Positions 13,381 through 23,092 of a DNA stretch of 64,000 nucleotides are shown here, piece by piece. This DNA comes from Gyrodactylus bullatarudis (lineage: Eukaryota; Platyhelminthes; Monogenea; Gyrodactylidea; Gyrodactylidae). The notes below the pieces were generated by a model that was not told where the DNA came from, searched no databases, and was given only the letters and a program-made list of their open reading frames with translations. Each line of letters starts with the position of its first letter. The first letter of the stretch is position 1. Position numbers and translations under genes: made by a program. Location: contig SSNU01000077.1 in NCBI GenBank assembly GCA_012064415.1, positions 200,849 to 264,848 on the forward strand, written 5' to 3'.

Positions 13381-14151
13381 TTCGAAATTTAAGCTGCGCG
13401 GTTTTCCCGCTTGAGATGTCTAGTAACCGCAGTATCCTTATATAGATGATCATTGGATCTAGTAGAAAATTTCCTAATAGTTCTTCCTATGTACGAAGCG
13501 CCACAATCACATTGGAATTTATAAATTTATTTTTAACCAAGAACTACTGATGAACCTTTGAGAAATGTGCAATGCAATGTGCATTTGGTGTTAATATATT
13601 CATTTTTTCTACTTTTTCAAATTAGAATAGCTGTAATTTATATCCTTGATGTCTCTCAAATTTAAATTATGGGGTTTTCATTGACAAAGACACTTGTTTA
13701 GTTCCTTAAAAAACTTGATTAATTCAAAGAGATTTCTAATAGTCATGTAACAGCTGAAAATAGCTTTTTAATCAGGTTTACATGAACTCGTATTAGATCG
13801 TGTAAATTATTATTATTGAGAAACTTTGGTTTTCATATTATTAAATCAGATTATCTACTTACAAGTATCAATGAAAAAAATTAAAGATAAATAGGTCGTT
13901 ATTAAAATTTCATGACCTCCATTGAAGAGATAAACAATACATATTAGAATGAGCTTGAAATAAATCAATACTTCTTTTCCAAATAAACGATTAGCAAGAT
14001 ACTACTTATGATTAAACACTTAATATGAAAATTATGCTGAAAATAAATCAATACTTTTTTGTGTGTATATATATAGGTGAATTATATATTGAATTAGCTC
14101 ACTACAGATTGTTTAATTTTCAAAATTTTTTTTCTGAATAACAATTCAACA
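13381..14151. other. 5' flank of the universal stress protein gene
   Basis: AT-rich, no other gene seen. TATATATATAGG at 14067-14078 is TATA-like and lies about 75 bp before the start codon, but no promoter can be proven from sequence alone. Confidence 0.35.
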
Positions 14152-14628
14152 ATGACTGATACTGTAGAAAGGAATACAATAATGATTCCGATTGATGGAT
14201 CAGAACATTCAGAGAGGGCCTTTCATTGGTATGTGGAGAATATGAAGAAAGATAATGATTTGGTGATTTTCTTACACGTAATCGAGCCGGCGTATTCATC
14301 AACTGGCTTTGGCTTAGCCATGGAAGCTCCAAGTATTGATATGAATAAAATTCTACAGGAATCCTTTTGTTCTGGTCGAAGGTATGGAGAAAAATTTTTG
14401 AAAATGGCCAAAGAATCGAATGTTGAAGCAAAAGCATTCCTCCACTTGGACTCAAAGCCAGGCAGGGCCATTCTAGAATCGGCAAAGACTCACAAAGTGA
14501 AATGTCTAATTGTTGGAAATCGAGGTTTGGGCAGTGTGGGCAGAACAGTCCTAGGAAGTGTCAGTGACAATCTCGTTCATAATTCATTAATTCCAGTGAT
14601 AGTGGTGCCACCAAAAAAAGGAAATTAA
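14152..14628 (+). CDS. Universal stress protein (UspA family), single exon
   Basis: A 158-residue protein with one Usp domain. It opens with the typical first beta strand (IMIPIDGSEHSERAFHW, residues ~11-27), whose Asp contacts nucleotide in this family. It ends with the ATP-binding signature G-x2-G-x9-G-S: Gly at residues ~123 and 126 in VGNRGLGSVGRTVLGS, followed by the last strand IPVIVV. The ATP-binding subtype is therefore predicted. Length fits a single-domain Usp (140-160 aa). No signal peptide or membrane segment, so probably cytosolic. The ATG at 14152 is the first in frame after upstream stops. No intron is needed, unlike all other genes here. AATAAA follows at 14873. Usp proteins bind nucleotides and are linked to stress responses; the exact role of animal copies is poorly defined. 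Confidence 0.9.
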   Translation: MTDTVERNTIMIPIDGSEHSERAFHWYVENMKKDNDLVIFLHVIEPAYSSTGFGLAMEAPSIDMNKILQESFCSGRRYGEKFLKMAKESNVEAKAFLHLDSKPGRAILESAKTHKVKCLIVGNRGLGSVGRTVLGSVSDNLVHNSLIPVIVVPPKKGN

Positions 14629-14872
14629 CCACTTCTGGTGGGATATAGAATTTATTAACTAATGACTTTTTGTCTTTAACAAGAACTTTAGAAAACTTGC
14701 GTTAAGTTTGAAAAAAATAATCTATCAAATTTAAAGGATATTTCCAGTGATTATCGCAAGCTATCTTGTTGTCAAATCTAGCTCCTGGATCGCATTTGTC
14801 AAATAATTAATTTATGTTTGTAAAAAAAGCTTTTATTTATCTCTAACGATTCGATCACGCTAAATTGAATTG

Positions 14873-14878
14873 AATAAA
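14873..14878 (+). terminator. Poly(A) signal AATAAA for the Usp gene
   Basis: First canonical AATAAA downstream of the Usp stop codon, 245 bp away. Assignment is by position only. Confidence 0.4.
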
Positions 14879-15483
14879 AACTCAGCAATGTTGATTATAA
14901 ATTATAATTAAGAAATTAAATTGTAAATATTAATACAAATTCCTAAGAAAGCCAAACATGACTAGAAATTGTGAAGTTGAAATAAACATATTTTTGATAA
15001 CAAGAAAAATGAACAAGAAAATAAAAAAAGTTCAATGATTGTAAGGTAATCTATGCAAAAAAGAAATATATAATATTTAGTATAGTTACTTTAAAGTAGA
15101 TAGGTAAAATAATGAATACTCACACTCTTTGTGAGAGATATTTTTCAATTGTGGCGACAGAGCTGATAAGAGATTTTCGTTTAATGTGCTTGGATTTATT
15201 TTTGAACCAGTTAAAACTTATTCTGAAATCTGCTCTCAATTTTGATTCACGAATCTGTTGAATAAATAACTTTTTAATGCTTTATTTATTCATGAGAAAA
15301 TTTATCCAAGAATTAAATATTTTGGCAGAGACTGGAAGTAGATTTAGAGAAAACTAATATTTGTAAGAAATCAATCAGAATTTTAAACTGGAATATTTTC
15401 CAATTTCTAATTTTCCTGTTTCCACTGTGGACCACTGAGTCTCAGTGACTTAGAGAGAACAATTTTCGTTATTCGTTTAGATA

Positions 15484-17030
15484 TGTTACCGTGAAAATGG
15501 GAAATCAGTGAATGGACGATAATCACTAGTGAAAATGGAAATTATCTCATACAATGAGATTTTATTTTTTTCAAAGGGCCCATACTTTTGGTCATACTTT
15601 AAAGCTAAACCTTTTTTGGTCATTAATAAAAACAAGGATTATGATATTGGGTTAATTCCAAAAGTAACCCCAAATCTATTCGAAAAATTTCCAAAAGTAG
15701 CCCCAAGAATTGCCAAATTACAATGAGATTTTATTCTTTTCAAAGGGCTCATACTTTTGTCGTACTTATAGCTAAACTTTTATTGAACATTAAGAGTATT
15801 AAATTTTTGACTACAATTTTTACATTACTTTTGTACAGTACTTTTTGTACATCACTTTATTCCATATTTTACACATTTCACTATAGTCGTATTTCAATTA
15901 AAATATTGAGGATTCTTCCCAGATTTCAAGTTAATTTTGATGATTTTAAAAACCCAAAAATCTCCCAGATAATTCCTATTATTTCAATTTATGTACCAGA
16001 TAATCATAACTATTTTACTAACTTTTTCAAATAAAAATCTTATATATATGTTGCAGCTAATATGTCAAATTAGCTAATATCGGTATTAGCTAGCTAAAAT
16101 GTACTAGTTAGCTAATATGATTTATAAAAATAGAATATTGGTTTTAGCTAGCTAATATGATTTCAAGGCTTGTTTTATTATTAACAACTCTGTCTCTTTC
16201 CCCTCTTGGTCCAGAGCTCAAGCCCTCTCCTTCTACACCGTCTGCTAGTTATTGTGCGCTTTTTGTCTAAGTTGAATCTTTTTCACAATCTGCCTCAAAA
16301 TGTTCAGAGGGGTGGGTTGATTACTAAAGAATAACTAAAAGATTCTTAAGAAATTGTTTCTCTTTTCACACCTGCTAGTTATGTGATTTTTGACTCGGCT
16401 AAATCTTATTCATAAACATTCAGTCTTGAGGTTTGTCAGGGGGTACTATTCTCATTGAGTATTACTTAATGAATAAGACTCAAAATTCGGTTCAAATTCA
16501 GGGTTCTGGTTCTCTTTGATTGGTCGCTTTTAGAATAAATAGGAATTTCTGATTGCAGCTCTTAATTCTTATCATGAAAGTTACACTCAAAACCTGTCTT
16601 AAAGTCTTCGAACTTATTTCTACCGGTCAAACCCGTGCAGCTGTTTCGAATACAGTTGGTATAACAGTTTCCCAAGTTCAATACTCGATCAAGAAATTCA
16701 GAATAGTTGTTGTATTTATTTTTCACTTTTCTTGATACAAATAAATCCGAGAGGTAATTTATGAATGAAATAATTCCGTGAAATAATTTGGCAATTCTTG
16801 GGGCTACTTTTGGAAATTTTTCGAATAGATTTGGGGTTACTTTTGGAATTAACCCAATATCATAATCCTTGTTTTTATTAATGGTCAAAAAAGGTTTAGC
16901 TATAAGTACGACAAAAGTATGACCAAAAGTATGGGCCCTTTGAAAAAAATAAAATCTCATTGTATGAGATAATTTCCATTTTCACTAGTGATTATCGTCC
17001 ATTCACTGATTTCCCATTTTCACGGTAACA
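15484..17030. mobile_element. 1.5-kb DNA element with ~235-bp terminal inverted repeats
   Basis: The left arm (15484-15720) starts TGTTACCGTGAAAATGGG and the right arm (16789-17030) is its near-identical complement. Both are flanked by GATA (15480-15483, 17031-17034), a possible 4-bp target duplication. The left arm lacks about 14 bp present in the right arm (around TGTCGTACTTATAG). A second, partial copy of the arm starts at 15719. The interior holds TTAGCTAATAT-type repeats (16050-16170) and a short frame at 16575-16710 that looks like a helix-turn-helix (STGQTRAAVSNTVGITVSQV), perhaps the remnant of a transposase N-terminus. No catalytic domain is visible, so this copy is non-autonomous. 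Superfamily unknown. Confidence 0.75.
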
Positions 17031-17034
17031 GATA

Positions 17035-18225
17035 CATAAAAATTGAAGAAGTTGGGAATCTATGATTTTTACAACAATCTCAATATTTTTCATAAAAAAT
17101 GCGTTAAATAATTTTTGGAATCCAAATCATGATGCCAAATTTAATTTAACTGCTTATTTAATATATATTTTGTGGTGTTCGAATATACGTCAAGTATATC
17201 CTTTGAAAGAACTCTATGATTTTATCATTATTCTGTTGTTTATCGGATGTTTAATAAGCATGGTATTATGGTTCGCCCAACTTAATAAAGTCCCAGGCTA
17301 ATACATCTACTCTTTTTACGTACCCAATACCCATATCGTAGTCCAAAACTATATTTTTAAGAAATTTTTCTTCTCTTTCTTTGGAAAAAGGTTGGTGTTG
17401 TGGACTACGATATTAAGTTAGGCGAACCATAATACCTGGCTCATGGGAAACAAGATAAACAACAGATTAATAATACAAATCTTAAAGTTCTGTTAAAGGA
17501 TATACTTGGCATATTTGTTGGTTAGAACAGTTGGTTAGATATTCCAATCTTATTTTGAAAATTATAATTATTATTTTTCTAAATTTGACAAATAGCATGA
17601 TACTTACTGCTTGATACTCGAGAGATTTAGGAGAGAATCCCTTAAAATTCTGGTTAGGTGAAGATGATATTCCAGATTCAGTCTGACACGACTATAAAAA
17701 ATAAATATTTTACGAATAAGTAATTCACGTAGTCTTTCAAACACGTCCGAAATCCACTTATATTCATAATTTAGAAAATTGAAGGAAGATATATTAAAAC
17801 CAAATGTACATTTCTTGAAGCATCATCAGTGGTAATTCTTCAAAAATGATAAGTTAAAATTTCATTCGAGATAATAATTTACAAATCATGAAATAGTAAT
17901 TTTAAACTTTATTTTATTGACTACACCGACCAGGAATAGTCATAAATAAAAACACTCATGAAAAAACAGCTATTAAGGACAGATTTTACAAGATTGTAAT
18001 CATAATTGCAAAATAAATAATATCATTCAGCATAGGGAGGACTAACCATGACTGCAATTATTAAATTTCAACACAGGAAAAAGGAACCATAAATGCAATA
18101 TTTAAAAATTTCATCTGCAAAAAAGGAACCAAATGTGAATTAAATTTTAAGGGTCCTCAAATCCAATGTAAAAAAGTAACCAAAATTGTAATTTGTCACC
18201 ATATCTGCAAATGGGAAGGTCCGAG
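17035..18225. other. Non-coding, with a dispersed repeat at about 18060-18240
   Basis: No gene recognised. The segment GTGAATTAAATTTTAAGGGT..CTCAAATC..AATGT.AAAAAGTAAC near 18130-18185 is also found at 49172-49228 inside an INTS1 intron, so it is a dispersed repeat. Confidence 0.45.
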
Positions 18226-18279
18226 TCACAAATTTTGCAAATACCCCTTCTGAAAAAATATTCACTCTAGGCTAGAAAC

Positions 18280-19625
18280 TTAACTTACTTTATCTTCTCG
18301 TAAAATTTCAATATCCTCCTCAGAGGATTCTTGATCCCTATCAGTAATTCCAGGGGTTTGGTCTACAACCGTGTTTTCTAGTTCAGGCCTCTTGATTTCT
18401 TGATTAACACTGACTCGATTTATATTTTCATATAGCACCTGACTTGCAATATCAACTTGAGTCATTTCCTTGTTTTGATCGATTGATGAGTCTTTTGGCT
18501 TAATAATTCCTTTTCTTTCTTCTAAATCAAGATACCCAAGTATCTTGATAAATTCTTGATTGATGCCTTGAGCTTGATCATCAAGTGAATTTATTTCATC
18601 TAAAAATAAATCTAAATGATGATCCTAGATTTTTCAGCAATTCAAATTATATCAGGCTTTTGAAGTAATAGAACAGTTGAGATCAAAACTTGAATCTTAA
18701 AATGAATCAATTTTAAAATAGCACTAGGCCTACAGCTGCTGTAGCACAGTATCTTCTGCATTAATTAGTAGAGACAGACTTTTACTGTGAATTCGGCGAA
18801 GCTATAGAACACTTCCACCTCTCAATAACAAAGAAACTGAGGCCCTTTTAACATCGACGATATTAGATCGAATACTTTGCGGTGAGTTTTAATAGTTTTT
18901 AAATCCTATTATGAGGAATTTTATCAAAGATTTTTCAAATTTGAAGGTTAAAGTTTCTGAAATTTTGTATCGGCTTTCGAAAAAAATATTCTAGATAAAT
19001 TAATGATAACTAGAGCCTCAAAAAATAATACCTTGAAATTATTTTATAAGATCTAAAAAATTTTAAAGTATTATTTTTCGATTTTAAGGTATTATTTTAA
19101 TACTTTATCGCGAATTTACAACAAATATCTTACACAAGCTACTTACAAGTAAACCGAATAAAAAATAGAAAATCAATTAATGTTAAAATTGAACTAAAAT
19201 ATCGCGATAATTATTATCTTAGAGTTCATTTTTGAGCCTAACTAATTGTTCAGCAATGAAAATTGTCTCTTTAACTCAAAGCAAATGGATTGAGATTATT
19301 GGTATGAATGAAAAACCATGCTATAATAATATATTATTTTAATACCTTATTTTCAAAATAATACATTTTAAGACCTTATAGCTCTGAGTCCTGATGTCTT
19401 AACAAAAAAATTCATTGTTTTAAATAGTTTTCAGAACTGAGGGAATAGCTGGTAAAAATAATATTTTTAAGACGTTTTGAGGCTCTAATGATAACTTTTA
19501 ATGAACATAAACTGAACAAGATTCTTACCAAGGGCATTCTTGACCGAATAACTCAACATAAAATTTTCAATCTTTCTAATTAGCTCTACATCTGAGATGT
19601 GAATGATAACTTCATTTTGAGACAT
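18280..19625 (-). CDS. Small acidic protein of unknown function, gene directly downstream of MCMBP
   Basis: Two exons on the minus strand join in frame: 19625-19529 and 18599-18280, giving about 138 residues. The protein starts MSQNEVIIHISDVELIRKIENF, probably helical. The second half is rich in Asp, Glu, Gln and Ser and ends in an acidic tail (DQESSEEDIEILREDK). I do not recognise a family. The start is 130 bp after the MCMBP stop on the same strand, with a strong acceptor (TTTTTTTCAG) only 10 bp before the ATG. This points to trans-splicing or a 5' UTR intron. The 929-bp intron holds a complete MITE. An alternative ending exists: a GTAAGT donor at 18288 and a TTTTTTCAG acceptor at 18250 would remove a 39-bp intron and move the stop to 18226. 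Coding status rests on frame continuity across the splice. Confidence 0.55.
19012..19486. mobile_element. MITE, AGAGCCTC family, copy 1 (475 bp)
   Basis: It begins AGAGCCTCAAAAA and ends with the complement TTTTGAGGCTCT. A perfect 10-bp direct repeat AATGATAACT flanks it (19002-19011 and 19487-19496). It is non-coding and contains repeated AAGGTATTATTTTAATACTT words. It lies in the intron of the small gene downstream of MCMBP. A second full copy lies at 30177-30662. The 10-bp duplication is longer than for most DNA transposons (hAT and Merlin 8, Mutator-like 9-11); a Mutator-like origin is possible. Confidence 0.8.
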
Positions 19626-19640
19626 TTCTTTGTTCTGAAA
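19626..19640 (-). promoter_or_regulatory. Candidate trans-splice acceptor in the MCMBP/small-gene gap
   Basis: On the minus strand the polypyrimidine-AG TTTTTTTCAG ends at 19635, ten bases before the ATG of the downstream gene. It lies about 92 bp after the AATAAA (19732-19727) of MCMBP. A poly(A) signal followed by an acceptor within about 100 bp is the usual intercistronic layout of spliced-leader operons. An ordinary 5' UTR intron with an unseen donor cannot be excluded. Confidence 0.45.
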
Positions 19641-19726
19641 AAAAGCATAATACATGAAAATATCAATTTTTATAAAAGTTATGTTTCAAAGAACAAAAGA
19701 CATGTTATTGAAATCTTGAGATAAAT

Positions 19727-19732
19727 TTTATT
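19727..19732 (-). terminator. Poly(A) signal AATAAA of MCMBP
   Basis: Canonical hexamer on the minus strand 24 bp after the MCMBP stop codon, before the next gene starts. Confidence 0.6.
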
Positions 19733-19755
19733 CATAAAAATAAATGTAAGATTTC

Positions 19756-22700
19756 TCATGAGGTTAGACGTCTTTTGCGTTCTTGTTCCATTGCAATTAC
19801 CATTTGCCAGTCTTCTAAACAAGGTTCTGCTTTTCCTTCAGCCTGAGTCCAAGTTCTATAATAGCATGTTAAAATTAGTGTTGAATAAATTAACTATGTT
19901 GCAAATAATTAAGATAACCTTCAGCAAAACACTTAAGCGCAGAAAACTAATTTTGAAAATATTAAAATCTATCACAATTTTTTCCATCAGACGAATTTGA
20001 ATTCGATATGGACTGTGGAATTTCTCTCACATATCATTTTATCAACTCATTTTTATTCATTCAAGACTCAGAAAACTTCTGAACTAAAAGTAATGCGTTA
20101 AAATAATTGTAGATTCGTAATCAGCTTATTAAAAAACCATATGAATAAACAAAAGATTAAATGTGAGTCATGAACAAAAATTTTATGGTTACTATAAGTG
20201 TTAAATATACTGAAAACAATCATAAACTCACTTGAGAAGAGATAACATTAGTGAAAACTCCTCAGGACTGACAAATGTCTTCTTATCCTGACGCCATTCG
20301 ACAAAGTTCTTGTTCAATATCTAAAAACAATGGTCCTTTATAGGCAAATCAAGTGAAATAGATTGAGAATAGAATATAACAGCCAAAAATACATGACTAT
20401 TATTGTGATTAAATAATTATTTTTACTTAATAATATTCTCGATTAACTTTGGAATTTTGATCTTGGTTCAAAAAGCACACTTTCACCGAAAATAATAGGG
20501 AGGAGACTTTAGCAAAATATGGGGTGTTTCCTTGACTAATTCTGATTCTGAAAGTTTAATCAATCAATTAATCGACAAAAATTTTCAACTCGAAGTTTTA
20601 AACAATGGAATAATCGCGTCAACTAGAAATTTAAAATTTTGAGACCTTGATGAAAAATGAGTTATTTGTAAAAATCATAAATTTCCAAGTTCATCGACAA
20701 TAGTTTTATGATATTTTCAGATCAACCTCAAAATTTTTGGACCTGATTTGATGAAAATATTCATAGAATAACCTTTTTACCAAACTTTTGGTACAAAACA
20801 AAATACAAATGGATTACTTTATTACCTCTTGAAATTCATCACCTAAACGATAATCAAGATCACTTCTCTTGGCTTGAACAATGTAATCCCTAAGGGCTTC
20901 CATAGTCTGCTCGTCAATTTCCCCAATATCTGTCTCAACTTTATCAACCTTCCATTTGATAATGTTGATATCTTTAATTAATGATTGAGAATTGGAGATG
21001 ATCAAACAGTTGAGGGGACAGGGAAAGTTCTGAATGTAAACTTGAAAGTTGATTGGAATTTGATGGGTCGTGCAAACTTTGTGAATTGCTTGAAGATTGT
21101 AAACTCCGAGGGTCTCTAGTTTGCCCTCTTGTAAGTCAGTTTCATCGATAAGCACCTAAATAGTCTTTTTAACTACCATACAAAATATTTAAAATTTAAC
21201 GTATACATGCAAATTAAATTAAAAGTATCAAATATTCAAATTTTGTATTTATGAGAATGTATCTATGGAAAATCACATTGGATAACAATTACTTACTTGA
21301 CAACCGGTATTTAGTTGCAGTCTTCCAGTTTTGAGACGCATAGAATCACTATCCCTTGATGGCCAAAGGCAACTTCCTTCATTGAGGTTTTTAATATTTA
21401 ATTCAACATAGACAATCTGAGGGAAAATTGATTTGAATAGGTACTTTAGGGATTTTATCAATGTTTTGGTTTGATCAACATTTGTGTTGAAAACATTAAG
21501 GGAACTAAAGTCTGTTGCAAATGCTTTCTCCAATTCAACGATTCTACGTTAAAAAAATTTTAAGATCTGCTCTTATCTGTTTAATTTTTCAAGCGACATT
21601 GAAATTCTTAACAAGCTTGAAAATGGCTTATTACCAGGAAATATTCAATCAATACTGACTTGAGGAACTATCTATCTAAAAACTTCTCATTCTTGATTAT
21701 GATTTTTTGTAAGTTTTCTTTAGGTAAAGCCGAAAAGCTTTCTTGTAACGAACCTCTTTTTTCATAGAACTGCTCAATCTTGCACTTTTTACAACATAAA
21801 TCATGCGCATCTTCAACCAAACCGAATGGCCAATATAATCTGAGATAAGCACGTGGGTACTCTATTTTTCTCCAGATTTCAAATTAACAGAATTTTAAAA
21901 ATCTACCACATATAATATAATGATTTCTAGAATTTCCAATAAAAATACTTCATATTTAATACAAATAGAGAAATATAAATGTACTTACGGCTTATCAACC
22001 ATATTGATAAGAAGATATTTGGATAAAACTTCGTCTCCGGTTAACTTTTTGAAGTGGTTTAAGAGAAATTCACGACATGATTTCGCTTGAAATCCTTCTG
22101 GGCTTTTGAGGATGGACGAGAAGGAGAACTTTTTATAGTCGATTACTTGAATGGTGGGATAAATTTGATCGAATTCGACACTGTCCTTGTCTTTAAGCTG
22201 AGCCAATCTTGGATGTTCGAGAATTCCAACCATTTCTACCAAATCAGATATTAGAATATCAGAGGCTCCTTTATAAACTCTGGCTAAAACTCCATGATCA
22301 TTGCTAGCTTCTTCTTCAATAAGAGGAAAATTTTTACGAAGTTTAGAAGCTGAGTTTTCACTGATTTTATCCAATTTTCTCTTTCCGCATATTGTTGACG
22401 AAGAGTTAATAAAGTTACAGTTATTCGATATACGAGATTTGATCCAAAAGTTCATACCGGGAATAGGGACAATGTAGAAGGAGAATCTTTCAGATAACTT
22501 AACTGAACTTTCGTCCAATTCATAGTCACCTATTTTATGAAAATCTTGATACTTGGCAGTGGAAGAAATTTTTTCACCGAGAGGAGAGATTTTATCAAAT
22601 CTATGCATAAAGTATTCATGTTCTAGAGAATCTTGGACAAAACCAATGACACGAACAAGATGACCGTCAGGAATTTCTTCGTAATGACAGTTAAAGTTTA

Positions 22701-22824
22701 AAAGAGGAAGATTTGAAATTTTTATATTGTTTTTAATCTCAGAAATAAATAAATCATCTGCTGAAGAGGGATCTCTATCAAATAAATCATGATAGATTGA
22801 TATAGGGGATGTCGCAAGTTCCAT
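19756..22824 (-). CDS. MCMBP: Mini-chromosome maintenance complex-binding protein
   Basis: Five exons on the minus strand keep one frame: 22824-21989, 21543-21297, 21155-20826, 20320-20232, 19855-19756, giving 533 residues (human protein about 640). MCMBP binds MCM3-7 in the nucleus and helps load or unload the replicative helicase. Recognition rests on the N-terminal region with FYIVPIPGMNFWIKS (human FYCVPVPGESTWVK), the central VLIDETDLQEGKLETLGVYN (human VIDETLLEQGQLDTPGVHN, residue ~362), FPCPLNCLI, and the C-terminal CLEDWQMVIAMEQERKRR. Splice sites are GT-AG throughout. The ATG is the first in frame and lies 268 bp from the divergent Drosha start. AATAAA follows the stop by 24 bp. The first intron (21544-21988) contains an unexplained open stretch. 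The loop regions between conserved blocks are shorter than in vertebrates. Confidence 0.92.
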
Positions 22825-23092
22825 TGATTAATTTCAATTTTCGATTTTTACAATTATAAATATAAAATCAAACAAAAATTCTGCAAACTTCAAACTAATG
22901 ATATTAAATTCTTGTTGAAAAGATATTAATTATTTGAAATGGTAATCATAATGATTAAATGATTGTAAGTTTTACATTATATTATTACACTCTATGTAAA
23001 ATTTGACCTGATACACTAGTTTTAATGTGTATTATTGTTAAATTTTATCGAGAGATTGAACAACTGATGAATTTATATCCATATTTGATAGA
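22825..23092. promoter_or_regulatory. Shared divergent promoter region MCMBP/Drosha
   Basis: The two start codons point away from each other across 268 bp, so both promoters and 5' UTRs must lie here or be joined by splicing. The Drosha ATG comes one base after TTGATAG, a possible acceptor. No TATA box is clear, as the whole stretch is AT-rich. Confidence 0.55.

Noticed and set aside
14120..14485. Minus-strand open frames across the Usp gene
   Set aside because: They are antisense shadows of the clear Usp coding frame.
19758..20000. Plus-strand 80-codon frame
   Set aside because: It is antisense to the last MCMBP exon and the intron before it.
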